Notes: a model not told the origin generated them from the letters alone. DNA of 10,675 nucleotides from Lachnospiraceae bacterium (GCA_003484785.1 DNAD01000264.1:1-10675), one strand, 5' to 3'; counted from the first letter of the stretch, positions 1 to 8,343 are shown. Numbers and translations are program-made.

Positions 1-38
1 GTGTGGTTATAAGGTTACCATTCATGATTTAATTTGTA
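1..38. other. Non-coding edge downstream of lacZ
   Basis: AT-rich tail after the lacZ stop. I see no convincing hairpin, T-run or ribosome binding site. An eight-codon open stretch from an ATG at 23-25 (minus) runs off the window with no Shine-Dalgarno in front, so I do not call a gene. The operon may continue beyond the edge or end there; the window cannot tell. Confidence 0.5.
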
Positions 39-3000
39 TCAGATCCCCGTAAAGGAGAACCTGAACTTAAGCTCCCGGGAATTGTCCAGCATGTGAACCG
101 GCTTTGTCTTTGCCCCCCAGGTATCGTCACCGGCTACCCCCATCTGCATAAGCGAAGCCCTGACATAAGTATGATAAACGGGCGGAAGCTCCTGGGGATG
201 GGACGCGTCATCGATCTGATGAGGCGAATAGGGCAGCACCGAAAGACTGATATAGTCATCCGAGGACAGCAGGCAGATCCCGCCCTTCTCGTCGGTAAGC
301 TCCGCATACCTTACCCCGATCTTATTCCCGCACTCCTGAGGCACAAGGTATTTTGCCATGTTGTCCTTTACCCTGTTTCTGTATACCGAAAGCTTTCCGT
401 GAGGCCTGTCAACATAGCTCTCATCAGGCCCTATGCCGTACCACTCAAGGATATTAAGCCTCTCGGGAAGGGTGAACAGAACCCCGAACTCCGGAAGCTC
501 TCCCACATCATCGCTCTTTTCCATGGTAAGCTCAACGTCCACAACGCCGTCCTCATGCACGGTATACTGTATGCTTGCGGTCTTTGAGGGAATGGTGGGA
601 AGATTATAGTTACAGGTCACCACCACCTCATTGCCGTCCTCCGTCTTCTCCTCAAAGGTAATGCCCCTTTCCATGCTGTAGAGATCTTCGGGATTCCTGC
701 AGTCGGCATACATGCTCGCAAGCTTCCACTGGCCCGCCCTGAAGGGAAGGAGATTGGCCCTGTCATTTTCGGTCATGGGACGCCAGAAATTGGGAACGGG
801 AGGCTTTTTAAACAGCTCTCTTCCCGCAAACCTGTAGGAGACCATAACTCCGGAAAGCTTTGAAAACATCATCTCAAAGCCCTCTCCCCTGACTCCGATA
901 TTATACAGCCCGTGTATGACCCGCATGGCAGCCTTTTTATGGGTAAGCGGAAGGGGCGTTCCGTATACGGCCTGTCCATAGGCCACCTCATAGCCTGCCC
1001 CGGCCCACTGTCTGTCCTTATTGAGCCTGAAGGAAAGAGTAAGGACCAGCTCGCCCTTATGGCTGTCGATGTAATCGGAAAACTCCTCGGGAACCGGTAT
1101 GACTGTTTCCGAAAGAGGAAGGGTATTTATGCGCAGATGCTTCTCCATGAGCAGATCTCCGCTTCTTTCAAGAAGAAGGACCGCATCATACTCCGAAGTA
1201 TTTACAAAGAGATTTCTGTTAAAGATCCTGATATTTCTCTCTTTTGAAGAATCCTCAGCCATATCGGTATCGGGCTTCTTTTCGGGGCTCTCATAGTTGA
1301 AGCGCGCGCCGCCGCCCTCGAAGACGACCTTGACGGGACGGTAATTATACCTGACCTCCTGCATCTTCGGGGAAGGATCCCTGTCCCGGCCGTAGACAAT
1401 ACCGTTTCCGCAGAAGCTTCCGTCATTGGGCCTCTCGTCGAAATCACCCCCGTATGCCTGATACTCATTTCCGTATCTGTCAAGGGCGGTCAGGGACTGA
1501 TCGATATAGTCCCAGATAAAGCCGCCCTGGAAAAGAGGCTCCTTATCCGCATAGTTTGTATAGATGTACATACCGCCGCAGGAATTTCCCATGGCATGGG
1601 TATATTCACAGTTTATGAAGGGCTTGTCCCGGTGCTCCTTCAGATAGCTCCTTATATCCTTAACGCTCCAGTACATGGTGCTGACCATGTCCGTGGTATC
1701 GGGATAACGCGCGTCATTTATAACTCCCTCATAGTGAACAAGCCTGGTATCGTCCCATTCATGGAAGGCATCATGCATGGCCTTTAAATTGCTGCCGCCG
1801 AAGGACTCGTTCCCGAGAGACCAGATCAGTATGCAGGCATGGTTCTTATCCCGCTCGAACATGCTCTTTGCCCTGTCCAGAACATTATTAAGATACTCCT
1901 CCCTGTCTCCGGGAACCCCGTAGCTTATGGGTTTTCCTCCTTCCCCTATAAGCGCCCAGAGCCCGTGAGTCTCGAGATTGGTCTCATCGATCACATACAG
2001 CCCCAGCTCGTCACAGAGCCTGTAGAACACTGTCTGGTTGGGATAGTGGCTGGTACGGACGGCATTGATATTGTTGCGCTTCATGGTGATGAGATCCTTC
2101 TCGATCTCCTCCTGTGAAACAACTCTTCCCCCGAAGGAGGAAAAATCATGCCTGTTGACACCGCGGAACACGATACGCTTGCCGTTTAAGCACATAATCC
2201 CGTTCTTTATCTCAAAGCGCCTGAAGCCTATTCTTTCGGATATGATCTCCTGAGGCTCCCCCTCTCTGTTGTATACAACGATGGTGAGCTCATAGAGATT
2301 AGGCATCTCAGCGCTCCATTTAAGCGGCTTTCTTATCTTATAGGTAAAGGTGTTCTCCTTTTCCAGCACCTCATCCACGCTGAAGATATCCATCCCCTCC
2401 GAGCACAGATCCGTGCCCAGCTCTTCAAGGCTTATCAAAGCCTTTCCCTGAGCGGTCACAGAAAGCTTAACCTCCAGCTCCGCGTCCCTGTATTCATCAT
2501 CCATTATGGTCTTTACGGTCATGTCGGAAACATGGACCGAAGGCACGGAGAACAGCCACACCGGCCTGAATATGCCCGAGAACCTGAAGAAATCCTGATC
2601 CTCAAGAAAGCTTCCGGAGGTAAAGCGGAATACCATGACTGCAAGCTTATTGGGCCCTTCCTCATCTATGGCCCCGGTTAAGTCAAATTCCGCGGGAGTA
2701 AAGCTGTCCTCACTGTAGCCGATATACTTTCCGTTTAACCAGAGGGCAAACCCGCTCTCCACGCCGTCAAAATGAATGCCTATCTTTTCACCCTTCATCT
2801 CTTCGGGTACATAAAAGCTTTTGACATAGTGGGCCACGGGATTGAACTCCATCGGGATCTGACCGGGCTCCACTTCCTCGTGACCGTCCCATGGATACTG
2901 GACATTAACATACTGGGGTCTTCCGTAGCCCTCCAGCTGTATACAGGCGGGAACCCTTATATCGTCCCAGCTTAAACAGTCAAAATCCGGCTCGAAAAAA

Positions 3001-3194
3001 TCCGGGGTCATGCCGTCGAAGTTCTTTGAATAATAAAACTTCCAGACTCCGTCAAGAGAGTATTTGAAGGTGGTGTAGCCTCCCTGTCTCTCCTTTGCAT
3101 TGCGGTAGTATTCATGATCGGAATGCGCCGGCATCCTCCCCTCTTCGAAAAATTCGGGGTTCTTTATACTGTTGAAATCAAACTGCATGTCCAT
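39..3194 (-). CDS. lacZ: GH2 beta-galactosidase, full-length LacZ type
   Basis: Hydrolyses terminal beta-D-galactosides by the retaining GH2 mechanism. It has no signal peptide, so it should be cytoplasmic. The 1051 residues match the usual ~1020-residue LacZ. Domains: sugar-binding jelly roll ~45-215, Ig-like ~220-325, TIM barrel ~330-620, linker Ig domain ~640-735, and beta-galactosidase small-chain domain ~755-1045. Compared with E. coli LacZ from memory: acid/base Glu463 (SLGNES), nucleophile Glu530 (CEYTHAMGNS), Mg ligands Glu408/His410/Glu463 (ETHG), His349 (GVNRH), His383 (RTSHYPN), Trp561, Phe594/Asn597 and Trp1026 (GDDTW). The position matching E. coli Asp201 reads Ser193 (TSGSFLEDQD). 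I chose the ATG at 3192-3194 because AGGAGG lies 6 nt upstream; the ATG at 3200 abuts the Shine-Dalgarno. It starts 20 nt after uxuB and is the last gene seen. Its context suggests beta-galactosyl, uronate-containing glycans rather than plain lactose (inference). Confidence 0.95.
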   Translation of the reverse strand: MDMQFDFNSIKNPEFFEEGRMPAHSDHEYYRNAKERQGGYTTFKYSLDGVWKFYYSKNFDGMTPDFFEPDFDCLSWDDIRVPACIQLEGYGRPQYVNVQYPWDGHEEVEPGQIPMEFNPVAHYVKSFYVPEEMKGEKIGIHFDGVESGFALWLNGKYIGYSEDSFTPAEFDLTGAIDEEGPNKLAVMVFRFTSGSFLEDQDFFRFSGIFRPVWLFSVPSVHVSDMTVKTIMDDEYRDAELEVKLSVTAQGKALISLEELGTDLCSEGMDIFSVDEVLEKENTFTYKIRKPLKWSAEMPNLYELTIVVYNREGEPQEIISERIGFRRFEIKNGIMCLNGKRIVFRGVNRHDFSSFGGRVVSQEEIEKDLITMKRNNINAVRTSHYPNQTVFYRLCDELGLYVIDETNLETHGLWALIGEGGKPISYGVPGDREEYLNNVLDRAKSMFERDKNHACILIWSLGNESFGGSNLKAMHDAFHEWDDTRLVHYEGVINDARYPDTTDMVSTMYWSVKDIRSYLKEHRDKPFINCEYTHAMGNSCGGMYIYTNYADKEPLFQGGFIWDYIDQSLTALDRYGNEYQAYGGDFDERPNDGSFCGNGIVYGRDRDPSPKMQEVRYNYRPVKVVFEGGGARFNYESPEKKPDTDMAEDSSKERNIRIFNRNLFVNTSEYDAVLLLERSGDLLMEKHLRINTLPLSETVIPVPEEFSDYIDSHKGELVLTLSFRLNKDRQWAGAGYEVAYGQAVYGTPLPLTHKKAAMRVIHGLYNIGVRGEGFEMMFSKLSGVMVSYRFAGRELFKKPPVPNFWRPMTENDRANLLPFRAGQWKLASMYADCRNPEDLYSMERGITFEEKTEDGNEVVVTCNYNLPTIPSKTASIQYTVHEDGVVDVELTMEKSDDVGELPEFGVLFTLPERLNILEWYGIGPDESYVDRPHGKLSVYRNRVKDNMAKYLVPQECGNKIGVRYAELTDEKGGICLLSSDDYISLSVLPYSPHQIDDASHPQELPPVYHTYVRASLMQMGVAGDDTWGAKTKPVHMLDNSRELKFRFSFTGI

Positions 3195-3200
3195 GAACAT

Positions 3201-3206
3201 CCTCCT
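3201..3206 (-). promoter_or_regulatory. Ribosome binding site of lacZ (AGGAGG)
   Basis: Perfect AGGAGG on the minus strand. It touches the first possible ATG (3198-3200), which is too close, and lies 6 nt before the ATG at 3192-3194. It therefore favours the second ATG and a protein two residues shorter than the longest open frame. Confidence 0.75.
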
Positions 3207-3214
3207 GTTAATGC

Positions 3215-4834
3215 TCAGATCTTTTCCAATGTCTTTCGTACTGCGCCGGGGCCTGCTGTAAGCTCTGCAAAGAGCTCCTTCACCTGCTCTGCAAGGCCCG
3301 CCTCATAAAGATCGATCCCGAAGATCCTTTCATCCTTAAGAAGCCCGGAGATTGCCTCCTTTGCGCTGTCGGGATCCGTCTTTCCAAGCTCTATGCCCGC
3401 TACATGGGGGGTGAGGGCCGGAAGCATCGGATCAGGGCTTAATTCAAAGCTCTCACCGTTATCGTCAACAGCCATCAGATAGCGCAGCCACCCCGCAAAC
3501 ACCATGGGCACGGCCTTCAGGGAAGAAGGATCCATACCTCTCTTAATATAATTCTTTATGGTCTCTCCAAAACGGATGGAAAGCTTCTGGGAGGTATCCG
3601 TAGCTATTCTCTGGGGCGTATCGGGCATGTAGGGATTGGGAAGCCTTACATTTAAGCAGGCATCGATAAACTCCCTCGGATTGAGCACTCCCGGATCGGT
3701 GACCACAGGAAGACCCTCAGTATAGCCAAGCCTTTCCACAAGCCTCTTAAGATCCCGGTCCTTCATCTCCTCCGAGATCTTATCGTAGGAGAGAAGACAC
3801 CCATAGACCGCAAGGGCGGTGTGCAGGGGATTTAAGCAGGTACATACCTTCATCCTCTCCACCTTGTCAACGGTCTCCCTGTCGGTAAAGATAACGCCAC
3901 CCTTTTCAAGCTCGGGCCTTCCCGCCGGGAAGCTGTCCTCTATCACAAGATATTCGCACTCCTCCGCGTTTACAAAGGGAGCCACGTAGGTTTTTTTAGA
4001 GGTTATCACATTCTCAAGCCCGTCTATAGAATCCTTTTTAAGCATTTCCTCTACGGCGGCATCCGGCCTCGGAGTGATCTTATCGATCATGCTCCAGGGG
4101 AAGGATACAAAAGAAGGATCCTTTATATAATCAACAAAACCGGCCTCGGCTTTTTTGTTCTTTACCCACTCCCCGGCAAAGGCCGAAACGGCGGCAAAGA
4201 GCTTGTCCCCGTTATGGGAGCAGTTATCGGTGCTCACCATGGCTATGGGCTTTTTTCCGCTCTTATATCTCTCATAGAGGAGAGAGGTCACCTTTCCGAT
4301 ATAGCTTGCGGGTTTATCGGGGCCCTTTTCGTAATCCTCCGAGACGCTCTTTAAAAGCTCTCCCTTCGCATCCGTAAGGCTGTAGCCCTTCTCGGTTATG
4401 GTAAAGGTGGCAAACTTAAGTGAAGCTGCCCTGAAGATGGTTTTCAGTCTCTCGTATTCCGCCTCGTTCTCCGAGTCCAGGATACAGGATTCCGCTATGC
4501 TTCCGATCACCGTCTTTTCGATATTTCCGCCCTGATCCCCTGTTTTCAGGGTCACCAGTATGGAAAGATTGTCGTGAGGCCTGTACATCTTTTCAATGAT
4601 CTCGTAATCAAAGCCCTCTACCACCGTTATCCCTTTGTTCGTTATCCCTTTGTTCAGAAGGTTCTGGGCTATATTGGCCTGAAACGCCCTGAAGATATTG
4701 CCGGCTCCGAAGTGGACCCACTCAGGTTCCTTCTTCGTCTCCTCTGTCATTTTCTCTCTGTCAAAGGTATAAAGGGAATATCCCTTTTCCTCCCAGGCTG
4801 CCCTGTCTTTAAGTCCTTCATTGTTTAGCTTCAT
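3215..4834 (-). CDS. uxuB: Fructuronate reductase (mannitol dehydrogenase family)
   Basis: Predicted to reduce D-fructuronate to D-mannonate with NADH in the cytoplasm, the step before UxuA. It is 539 residues, somewhat longer than the ~486 of E. coli UxuB. The N-terminal nucleotide-binding loop is FGAGNIFR (42-49). Other family marks are TDNCSHNG (Asn204), FPWSMIDKITP (245-255, a variant of the mannitol dehydrogenase signature, which usually has V-D-R) and KVCTCLNPLH (Lys329, Asn335, His338). The Lys-to-Asn spacing is one residue longer than the K-x4-N-x2-H arrangement I recall for mannitol 2-dehydrogenase. Start chosen at the ATG preceded by GAGAGG with a 9-nt spacer; a longer frame from a TTG at 4888 would overlap uxuA. 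It sits 23 nt after uxuA. An exact 15-bp tandem repeat codes NKGITNKGIT at 61-70. Tagaturonate or mannitol activity is possible, but the uxuA neighbour favours fructuronate. Confidence 0.88.
   Translation of the reverse strand: MKLNNEGLKDRAAWEEKGYSLYTFDREKMTEETKKEPEWVHFGAGNIFRAFQANIAQNLLNKGITNKGITVVEGFDYEIIEKMYRPHDNLSILVTLKTGDQGGNIEKTVIGSIAESCILDSENEAEYERLKTIFRAASLKFATFTITEKGYSLTDAKGELLKSVSEDYEKGPDKPASYIGKVTSLLYERYKSGKKPIAMVSTDNCSHNGDKLFAAVSAFAGEWVKNKKAEAGFVDYIKDPSFVSFPWSMIDKITPRPDAAVEEMLKKDSIDGLENVITSKKTYVAPFVNAEECEYLVIEDSFPAGRPELEKGGVIFTDRETVDKVERMKVCTCLNPLHTALAVYGCLLSYDKISEEMKDRDLKRLVERLGYTEGLPVVTDPGVLNPREFIDACLNVRLPNPYMPDTPQRIATDTSQKLSIRFGETIKNYIKRGMDPSSLKAVPMVFAGWLRYLMAVDDNGESFELSPDPMLPALTPHVAGIELGKTDPDSAKEAISGLLKDERIFGIDLYEAGLAEQVKELFAELTAGPGAVRKTLEKI
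4626..4655. repeat. Perfect 15-bp tandem duplication inside uxuB
   Basis: Two back-to-back copies of GTTATCCCTTTGTTC (4626-4640 and 4641-4655), in frame. On the minus strand they encode NKGIT twice with identical codons. The site is just after the nucleotide-binding helix of UxuB. It could be slippage or chance similarity of two related turns. Both copies keep the reading frame open. Confidence 0.9.
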
Positions 4835-4857
4835 TTTCAAAAACCTCTCTGATCTGA

Positions 4858-5937
4858 TTATGCGTTTGCCTTGGTGATCGCTTCCCAAAGGCCGTTTAAA
4901 TAGGCCGCGCCCAGAGCTCTGTCATAGAGACCGTAGCCCGGCATTGCCTTTTCTCCCCAGATCATCCTTCCGTGATCCGGTCTTATGGGACCCTCAAATC
5001 CGATATCGTAGAGAGCCTTCATTATTTCGTACATATCAAAGGTCCCGTCCGAGGAAAGATGCGCCGCCTCTTCAAAATTAAGGGTCTCGGGATCCTTTGA
5101 GATAAAGCTTAAGTTCCTCACATGGGCAAAGTGGAGCCTTCCCTTTAAGGAGCGTATCATGTCGGGCAGATCGTTTTCCAGATTGGTCCCGTAGGAGCCC
5201 GAGCAGAAGGTGACGCCGTTATGGGGGTCATCCACCATCTTCATCATCCTTAAGATATTTTCTTTGTTTATGATGATCCTGGGCAGGCCAAACACGCTCC
5301 AGGCCGGGTCGTCGGGATGAATGGCCATTCTGATATCATACTTGTTGCAGACAGGCATTATCTTTTCAAGGAAATACTTCAGATTCTCAAAAAGCTTTTC
5401 CTCATCCACGTCCTTATAGAGGTCAAAAAGCTCCTTTACATGCTCCATCCTTTCGGGCTCCCATCCCGGCATTACCGTACCGTTCATCTCGCCCCGTATG
5501 GAATCGAACATCTTCTCCGGAACAATGGCGTTTACCGCCTCCTGGGTATAGGCGAGGACGGTTGAGCCGTCCGCCCTCTTCCTGGCAAGCTCGGTCCTTG
5601 TCCAGTCAAAAACAGGCATGAAGTTATAGCAGACCATATGTATATCTTCCTTGCCGAGGTTTTCAAGGCTTTCGATATAATTGTCGATATACTCGTCTCT
5701 CCTGCCGCCGCCTGCCTTGATATCATCATGGACATTTACGCTCTCTATCCCTGCGATCTTAAGGCCCGCAGCCTCCACCTCGTCCTTAAGCGCCTTTATC
5801 TGCTCGCGTTTCCACGCCTCTCCGACGGGAACGTCATAAAGGGTCGTGATCACGGACTTTACCCCGGGTATCTGTTTTATCTGTTCCAGGGTCACCGTAT
5901 CAAATCTGCTTCCGTACCATCTTAATGTCATCTCCAT
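4858..5937 (-). CDS. uxuA: Mannonate dehydratase
   Basis: Dehydrates D-mannonate to 2-keto-3-deoxy-D-gluconate in the cytoplasm, using a divalent metal in a xylose-isomerase-like TIM barrel. The 359 residues fit the shorter Gram-positive UxuA form (E. coli ~394). Recognisable blocks: N-terminal MTLRWYG, ESVNVHDDIK (~65-74), CYNFMPVFDWTRT (~103-115), IHPDDP (His207), CSGSYGTNLEND (Cys245), HFAHVRN (His272) and RPDHGR (Asp321). The His/Cys/His/Asp set matches the metal ligands known for this family. The start is set by GGAGG at 5946-5950: the first ATG (5941-5943) is only 2 nt from it, the ATG at 5935-5937 is 8 nt away. It begins 16 nt after the ycxB-like gene and ends 23 nt before uxuB, consistent with one transcript. 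Its product needs KdgK and KdgA, which are not in this window. Confidence 0.97.
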   Translation of the reverse strand: MEMTLRWYGSRFDTVTLEQIKQIPGVKSVITTLYDVPVGEAWKREQIKALKDEVEAAGLKIAGIESVNVHDDIKAGGGRRDEYIDNYIESLENLGKEDIHMVCYNFMPVFDWTRTELARKRADGSTVLAYTQEAVNAIVPEKMFDSIRGEMNGTVMPGWEPERMEHVKELFDLYKDVDEEKLFENLKYFLEKIMPVCNKYDIRMAIHPDDPAWSVFGLPRIIINKENILRMMKMVDDPHNGVTFCSGSYGTNLENDLPDMIRSLKGRLHFAHVRNLSFISKDPETLNFEEAAHLSSDGTFDMYEIMKALYDIGFEGPIRPDHGRMIWGEKAMPGYGLYDRALGAAYLNGLWEAITKANA

Positions 5938-5945
5938 AAGCATTA

Positions 5946-5950
5946 CCTCC
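5946..5950 (-). promoter_or_regulatory. Ribosome binding site of uxuA (GGAGG)
   Basis: GGAGG on the minus strand, 8 nt before the ATG at 5935-5937 but only 2 nt before the upstream in-frame ATG. It decides the start in favour of MEMTLRWYG, which also matches the short N-terminus of known UxuA proteins. Confidence 0.75.
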
Positions 5951-5953
5951 AGC

Positions 5954-6448
5954 TCATTTGGTTATATTTTGTCTTACAAAAGCGATGAAGTCCTTTCTCG
6001 TCTCCCCCAGTACCCGGTTGGTAAGTATATAGCCCTGATTGTTTCCGGTATATACGATCACGAGAGTAGGCCTCACCGTAAAGCTTATTATATCCTTCCA
6101 TGGGTGCTTTTCATATTTGCCCATGGTCCTTATTACAAGGCCTTCCTCGTTGAAGGTAAGCCTGAGATCAAGGCCCGGGCCGTCTCCGCCCTGCTTTTCA
6201 AGCTCCTTTACCTGCCGCCTGCAGTCAAGATAGATGAAGGCGGGCTGGATGACCGTAAACATGGACAGAAATACCAGCATCACAAGCCTCACCCAGGGGA
6301 CAGACTCCTTCCAGAAGGCTATGATCAATACTATGGATGCGAAGATACATACGATATTGACCACAGCCAGGTAGGAGGCATAGGCATAATACATCCGGAC
6401 CTGCCAGAGGTCGGATACCCTTATCCTGTACTGATAATCATATTCCAT
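5954..6448 (-). CDS. YcxB-like small membrane protein
   Basis: 164 residues, function unknown. Two hydrophobic helices (about 26-46 and 50-73) form a hairpin, with a basic segment after the second (DCRRQVKELEK). A cytoplasmic C-terminal beta-rich domain (~93-164) carries the pattern F-N-E-E-G-L, then H-P-W-K-D-I, then a hydrophobic strand and G-Y-I-L-T-N-R-V, which resembles the YcxB-like family. That family has no settled biochemical role that I know of. The start ATG has GGGAG 6 nt upstream. The gene lies 47 nt after dctM and 16 nt before uxuA, so it is very likely co-transcribed with the uronate genes. This placement suggests a role in transport or membrane sensing, but nothing in the sequence proves it. 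The family assignment is from pattern memory and less certain than the neighbours. Confidence 0.75.
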   Translation of the reverse strand: MEYDYQYRIRVSDLWQVRMYYAYASYLAVVNIVCIFASIVLIIAFWKESVPWVRLVMLVFLSMFTVIQPAFIYLDCRRQVKELEKQGGDGPGLDLRLTFNEEGLVIRTMGKYEKHPWKDIISFTVRPTLVIVYTGNNQGYILTNRVLGETRKDFIAFVRQNITK

Positions 6449-6495
6449 AGCATGCTCCCGTAAGGCTCCGCGTCATAATAACACACCGCAGGCTT

Positions 6496-7788
6496 TTATC
6501 TTAAGAGATTCGGCAGGAACATACTGATCCCCGGGATAAAGGTAATGAGGATGAGAACGATGATCATGCAGAGATAAAACGGTAATGTGGCCTTTACTAC
6601 TTTTTCCATGGGGAGCTTGGCTACCGCCGAACCGATAAACAGCACAGCTCCCACAGGCGGCGTAAGAAGACCGATACCGCAGTTGAGAACGATGATGATA
6701 CCGAACTGTACCGGATCGATCCCGATGGAGGTCGCTATGGGAAGCAGGATAGGCGTCGCTATCAGGATGATGGGAGCCATATCCATGATACATCCAAGCA
6801 CCAGAAGGATAAGGTCTATCAGCAGGGCGATCACATAGGGATTGCTGCTGACGCCCGTTATCGCCCTGGCGGCGATATCCGGAACATGAAGCCTTGTAAG
6901 GCAGTTTCCGAACACTGCTGAGGTAGCGATAAGTATGAGCACTATGGAAAGGGTATTTACGCAGTCATCCAGAGCCTTCCAGACCCCCTTCCAGTCAAGG
7001 CCCCTGTATATGAATACAGAAACGATAAGACTGTAGATAACTGCAATAGCCGCCGATTCCGTTGCGGTAAAGGCACCGCCTACAACTCCGACGACAACTA
7101 TGATTATCGCGGCAAGGGCCCATATGGAAACCGAAAGCTGCTTAAGCAGAACCTTGAAAGAGAATTTATCTCCCTTGGGATAATTACGCTTTTTTGAAAT
7201 GATATATGAGCCTATCATAAGCGATGCGGCAAGCAGGGCTCCCGGGATATAACCCGCAAGGAAAAGCGCCCCTACGGAAATGCCGCCCGCGGACATGGCA
7301 TAAATAACCATGTTATGTGAAGGAGGCACCAAAAGGCCCTCACAGGAGGAGGTTATGGTCACAGCGGTCGAGAAATCCTTGTCATAGCCCTGATCCGCCA
7401 TCATGGGGATGAGGATCGACCCAAGAGAGGCCGTATCCGCAGATGCCGAGCCTGAAATGCCACCGAAGAAATACGAAGCCACGATATTGACCATGGCCAT
7501 GCCGCCGGTCATCCATCCCACGCAGGCGTTCGCCAGATCAATGAGCTTCTGGGATATGCCTCCGCTTCCCATGAGCACGCCCATGGTGATAAAGAAGGGA
7601 ACCGCCATGAGCGAAAAAGAGCTTATTCCCTTCACCATAAACTGACACAGCGTCGTAAGAGGATTGCCCTCCACTAAAAGACAGAGGATAGAAGAAAGCG
7701 CCACCGCGTAAGCTATGGGGAATCTTAACAGGATCATCACCAGAAAGCTTATAAGCAGGACCGCTATCGCAGTAGAATTGACAGTCAT
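6496..7788 (-). CDS. dctM: TRAP transporter large permease (DctM family)
   Basis: Forms the ion-coupled transport channel of a tripartite TRAP system in the cytoplasmic membrane, working with the DctQ subunit and the DctP binding protein. 430 residues, almost entirely hydrophobic, consistent with the many helices and two re-entrant loops of the family. Recognisable family blocks: FPIAYAVALSS near 23-33, FFITMGVLMGSGGIS ~65-79, FFGGISGSASADTASLGS ~107-124, SSCEGLLVPPSHNMVIY ~147-163, GGAFTATESAAIA ~237-249 and GIGLLTPPVGAVLF ~371-384. The GISGSASAD and PPSHN blocks correspond to the conserved substrate/sodium region. The start ATG overlaps the dctQ stop by 4 nt (ATGA) and has GAGGG just upstream, indicating coupled translation. 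The substrate cannot be read from this subunit; the neighbours uxuA and uxuB point to a hexuronate. Confidence 0.95.
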   Translation of the reverse strand: MTVNSTAIAVLLISFLVMILLRFPIAYAVALSSILCLLVEGNPLTTLCQFMVKGISSFSLMAVPFFITMGVLMGSGGISQKLIDLANACVGWMTGGMAMVNIVASYFFGGISGSASADTASLGSILIPMMADQGYDKDFSTAVTITSSCEGLLVPPSHNMVIYAMSAGGISVGALFLAGYIPGALLAASLMIGSYIISKKRNYPKGDKFSFKVLLKQLSVSIWALAAIIIVVVGVVGGAFTATESAAIAVIYSLIVSVFIYRGLDWKGVWKALDDCVNTLSIVLILIATSAVFGNCLTRLHVPDIAARAITGVSSNPYVIALLIDLILLVLGCIMDMAPIILIATPILLPIATSIGIDPVQFGIIIVLNCGIGLLTPPVGAVLFIGSAVAKLPMEKVVKATLPFYLCMIIVLILITFIPGISMFLPNLLR

Positions 7789-8327
7789 TTACCCTCACCT
7801 CCCTTTGTCTCTTCCTCCTTTACAAAAAAGGACTTGATATGCGTATAAACCGCTTCCAGCTCAAATACGAACATCGCTATACCCGCAAGCGGAACCGGAA
7901 AATACATCCAGAACCTGGAAAGCCAGGGCATGCTCTCATAATTGCCGACCCCGCCTATCTTATTGGCGTAGGACCAGCCCTCAACAATCATTATCACCGC
8001 AAGCACAAGAACAGCCGCGTCCGCAATAAGATCCAGTATTTTCAAAACCTTATCCGGAATATATTTGTCAAAAGCCGTCATCCTGATATGCGCCCCCCGT
8101 CTGATGGCAAGGGCAGCCGAAAGCACAGCCATATACGACATCAGGGTAAGAACCACCTGTTCGGTCCAGGTAGGATCCGGAATGAACGGAATGTATCGGC
8201 CCGCCACCTGAAAGGTTACGATAAGAATATCCGCGATCAGCATCAGCTTGCACAGCACGGCCGTAACCTTATAGACCGCGTCATAGACCGGTCTTATTTT
8301 ATCCAGCTTTACAAAAATTGCCGGCAT
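7785..8327 (-). CDS. dctQ: TRAP transporter small permease (DctQ family)
   Basis: Small membrane subunit of the TRAP transporter that pairs with DctM. 180 residues with four predicted helices at about 21-43, 55-75, 95-117 and 138-160, the classic DctQ layout. Family marks are Pro-Thr-Trp-Thr-Glu (52-56) at the start of helix 2 and RRGAHIRMT (76-84) after it. The C-terminus is charged (EEETKGGEGK) and cytoplasmic. I chose the ATG at 8325-8327, which has AAGGAGAGG upstream; an in-frame TTG at 8351 would add eight residues (SERRGRY) but swallow that ribosome site. It is translationally coupled to dctM by the ATGA overlap. It is separated from dctP by 149 nt containing a hairpin, so it is probably expressed less than dctP. 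Confidence 0.92.
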   Translation of the reverse strand: MPAIFVKLDKIRPVYDAVYKVTAVLCKLMLIADILIVTFQVAGRYIPFIPDPTWTEQVVLTLMSYMAVLSAALAIRRGAHIRMTAFDKYIPDKVLKILDLIADAAVLVLAVIMIVEGWSYANKIGGVGNYESMPWLSRFWMYFPVPLAGIAMFVFELEAVYTHIKSFFVKEEETKGGEGK

Positions 8328-8337
8328 ATATCTGCCT

Positions 8338-8343
8338 CTCCTT
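8338..8343 (-). promoter_or_regulatory. Ribosome binding site of dctQ (AAGGAG)
   Basis: AAGGAG followed by AGG on the minus strand, 7-10 nt before the ATG at 8325-8327 depending on which purine block pairs. It lies inside the longer TTG-initiated frame, which argues against that upstream start. Confidence 0.65.

Noticed and set aside
93..587. 164-codon plus-strand open frame opposite the lacZ 3' end
   Set aside because: Antisense to the conserved LacZ small-chain domain; no Shine-Dalgarno or known motif.
4835..4888. TTG-initiated extension of uxuB
   Set aside because: It overlaps the end of uxuA and lacks a ribosome site, whereas the ATG at 4834 has one at good spacing.
5846..6463. 205-codon open frame on the plus strand
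   Set aside because: It runs antisense across the uxuA start, the intergenic gap and the ycxB-like gene. It has no ribosome site and no recognisable domain, and the minus-strand genes there have clear family motifs.
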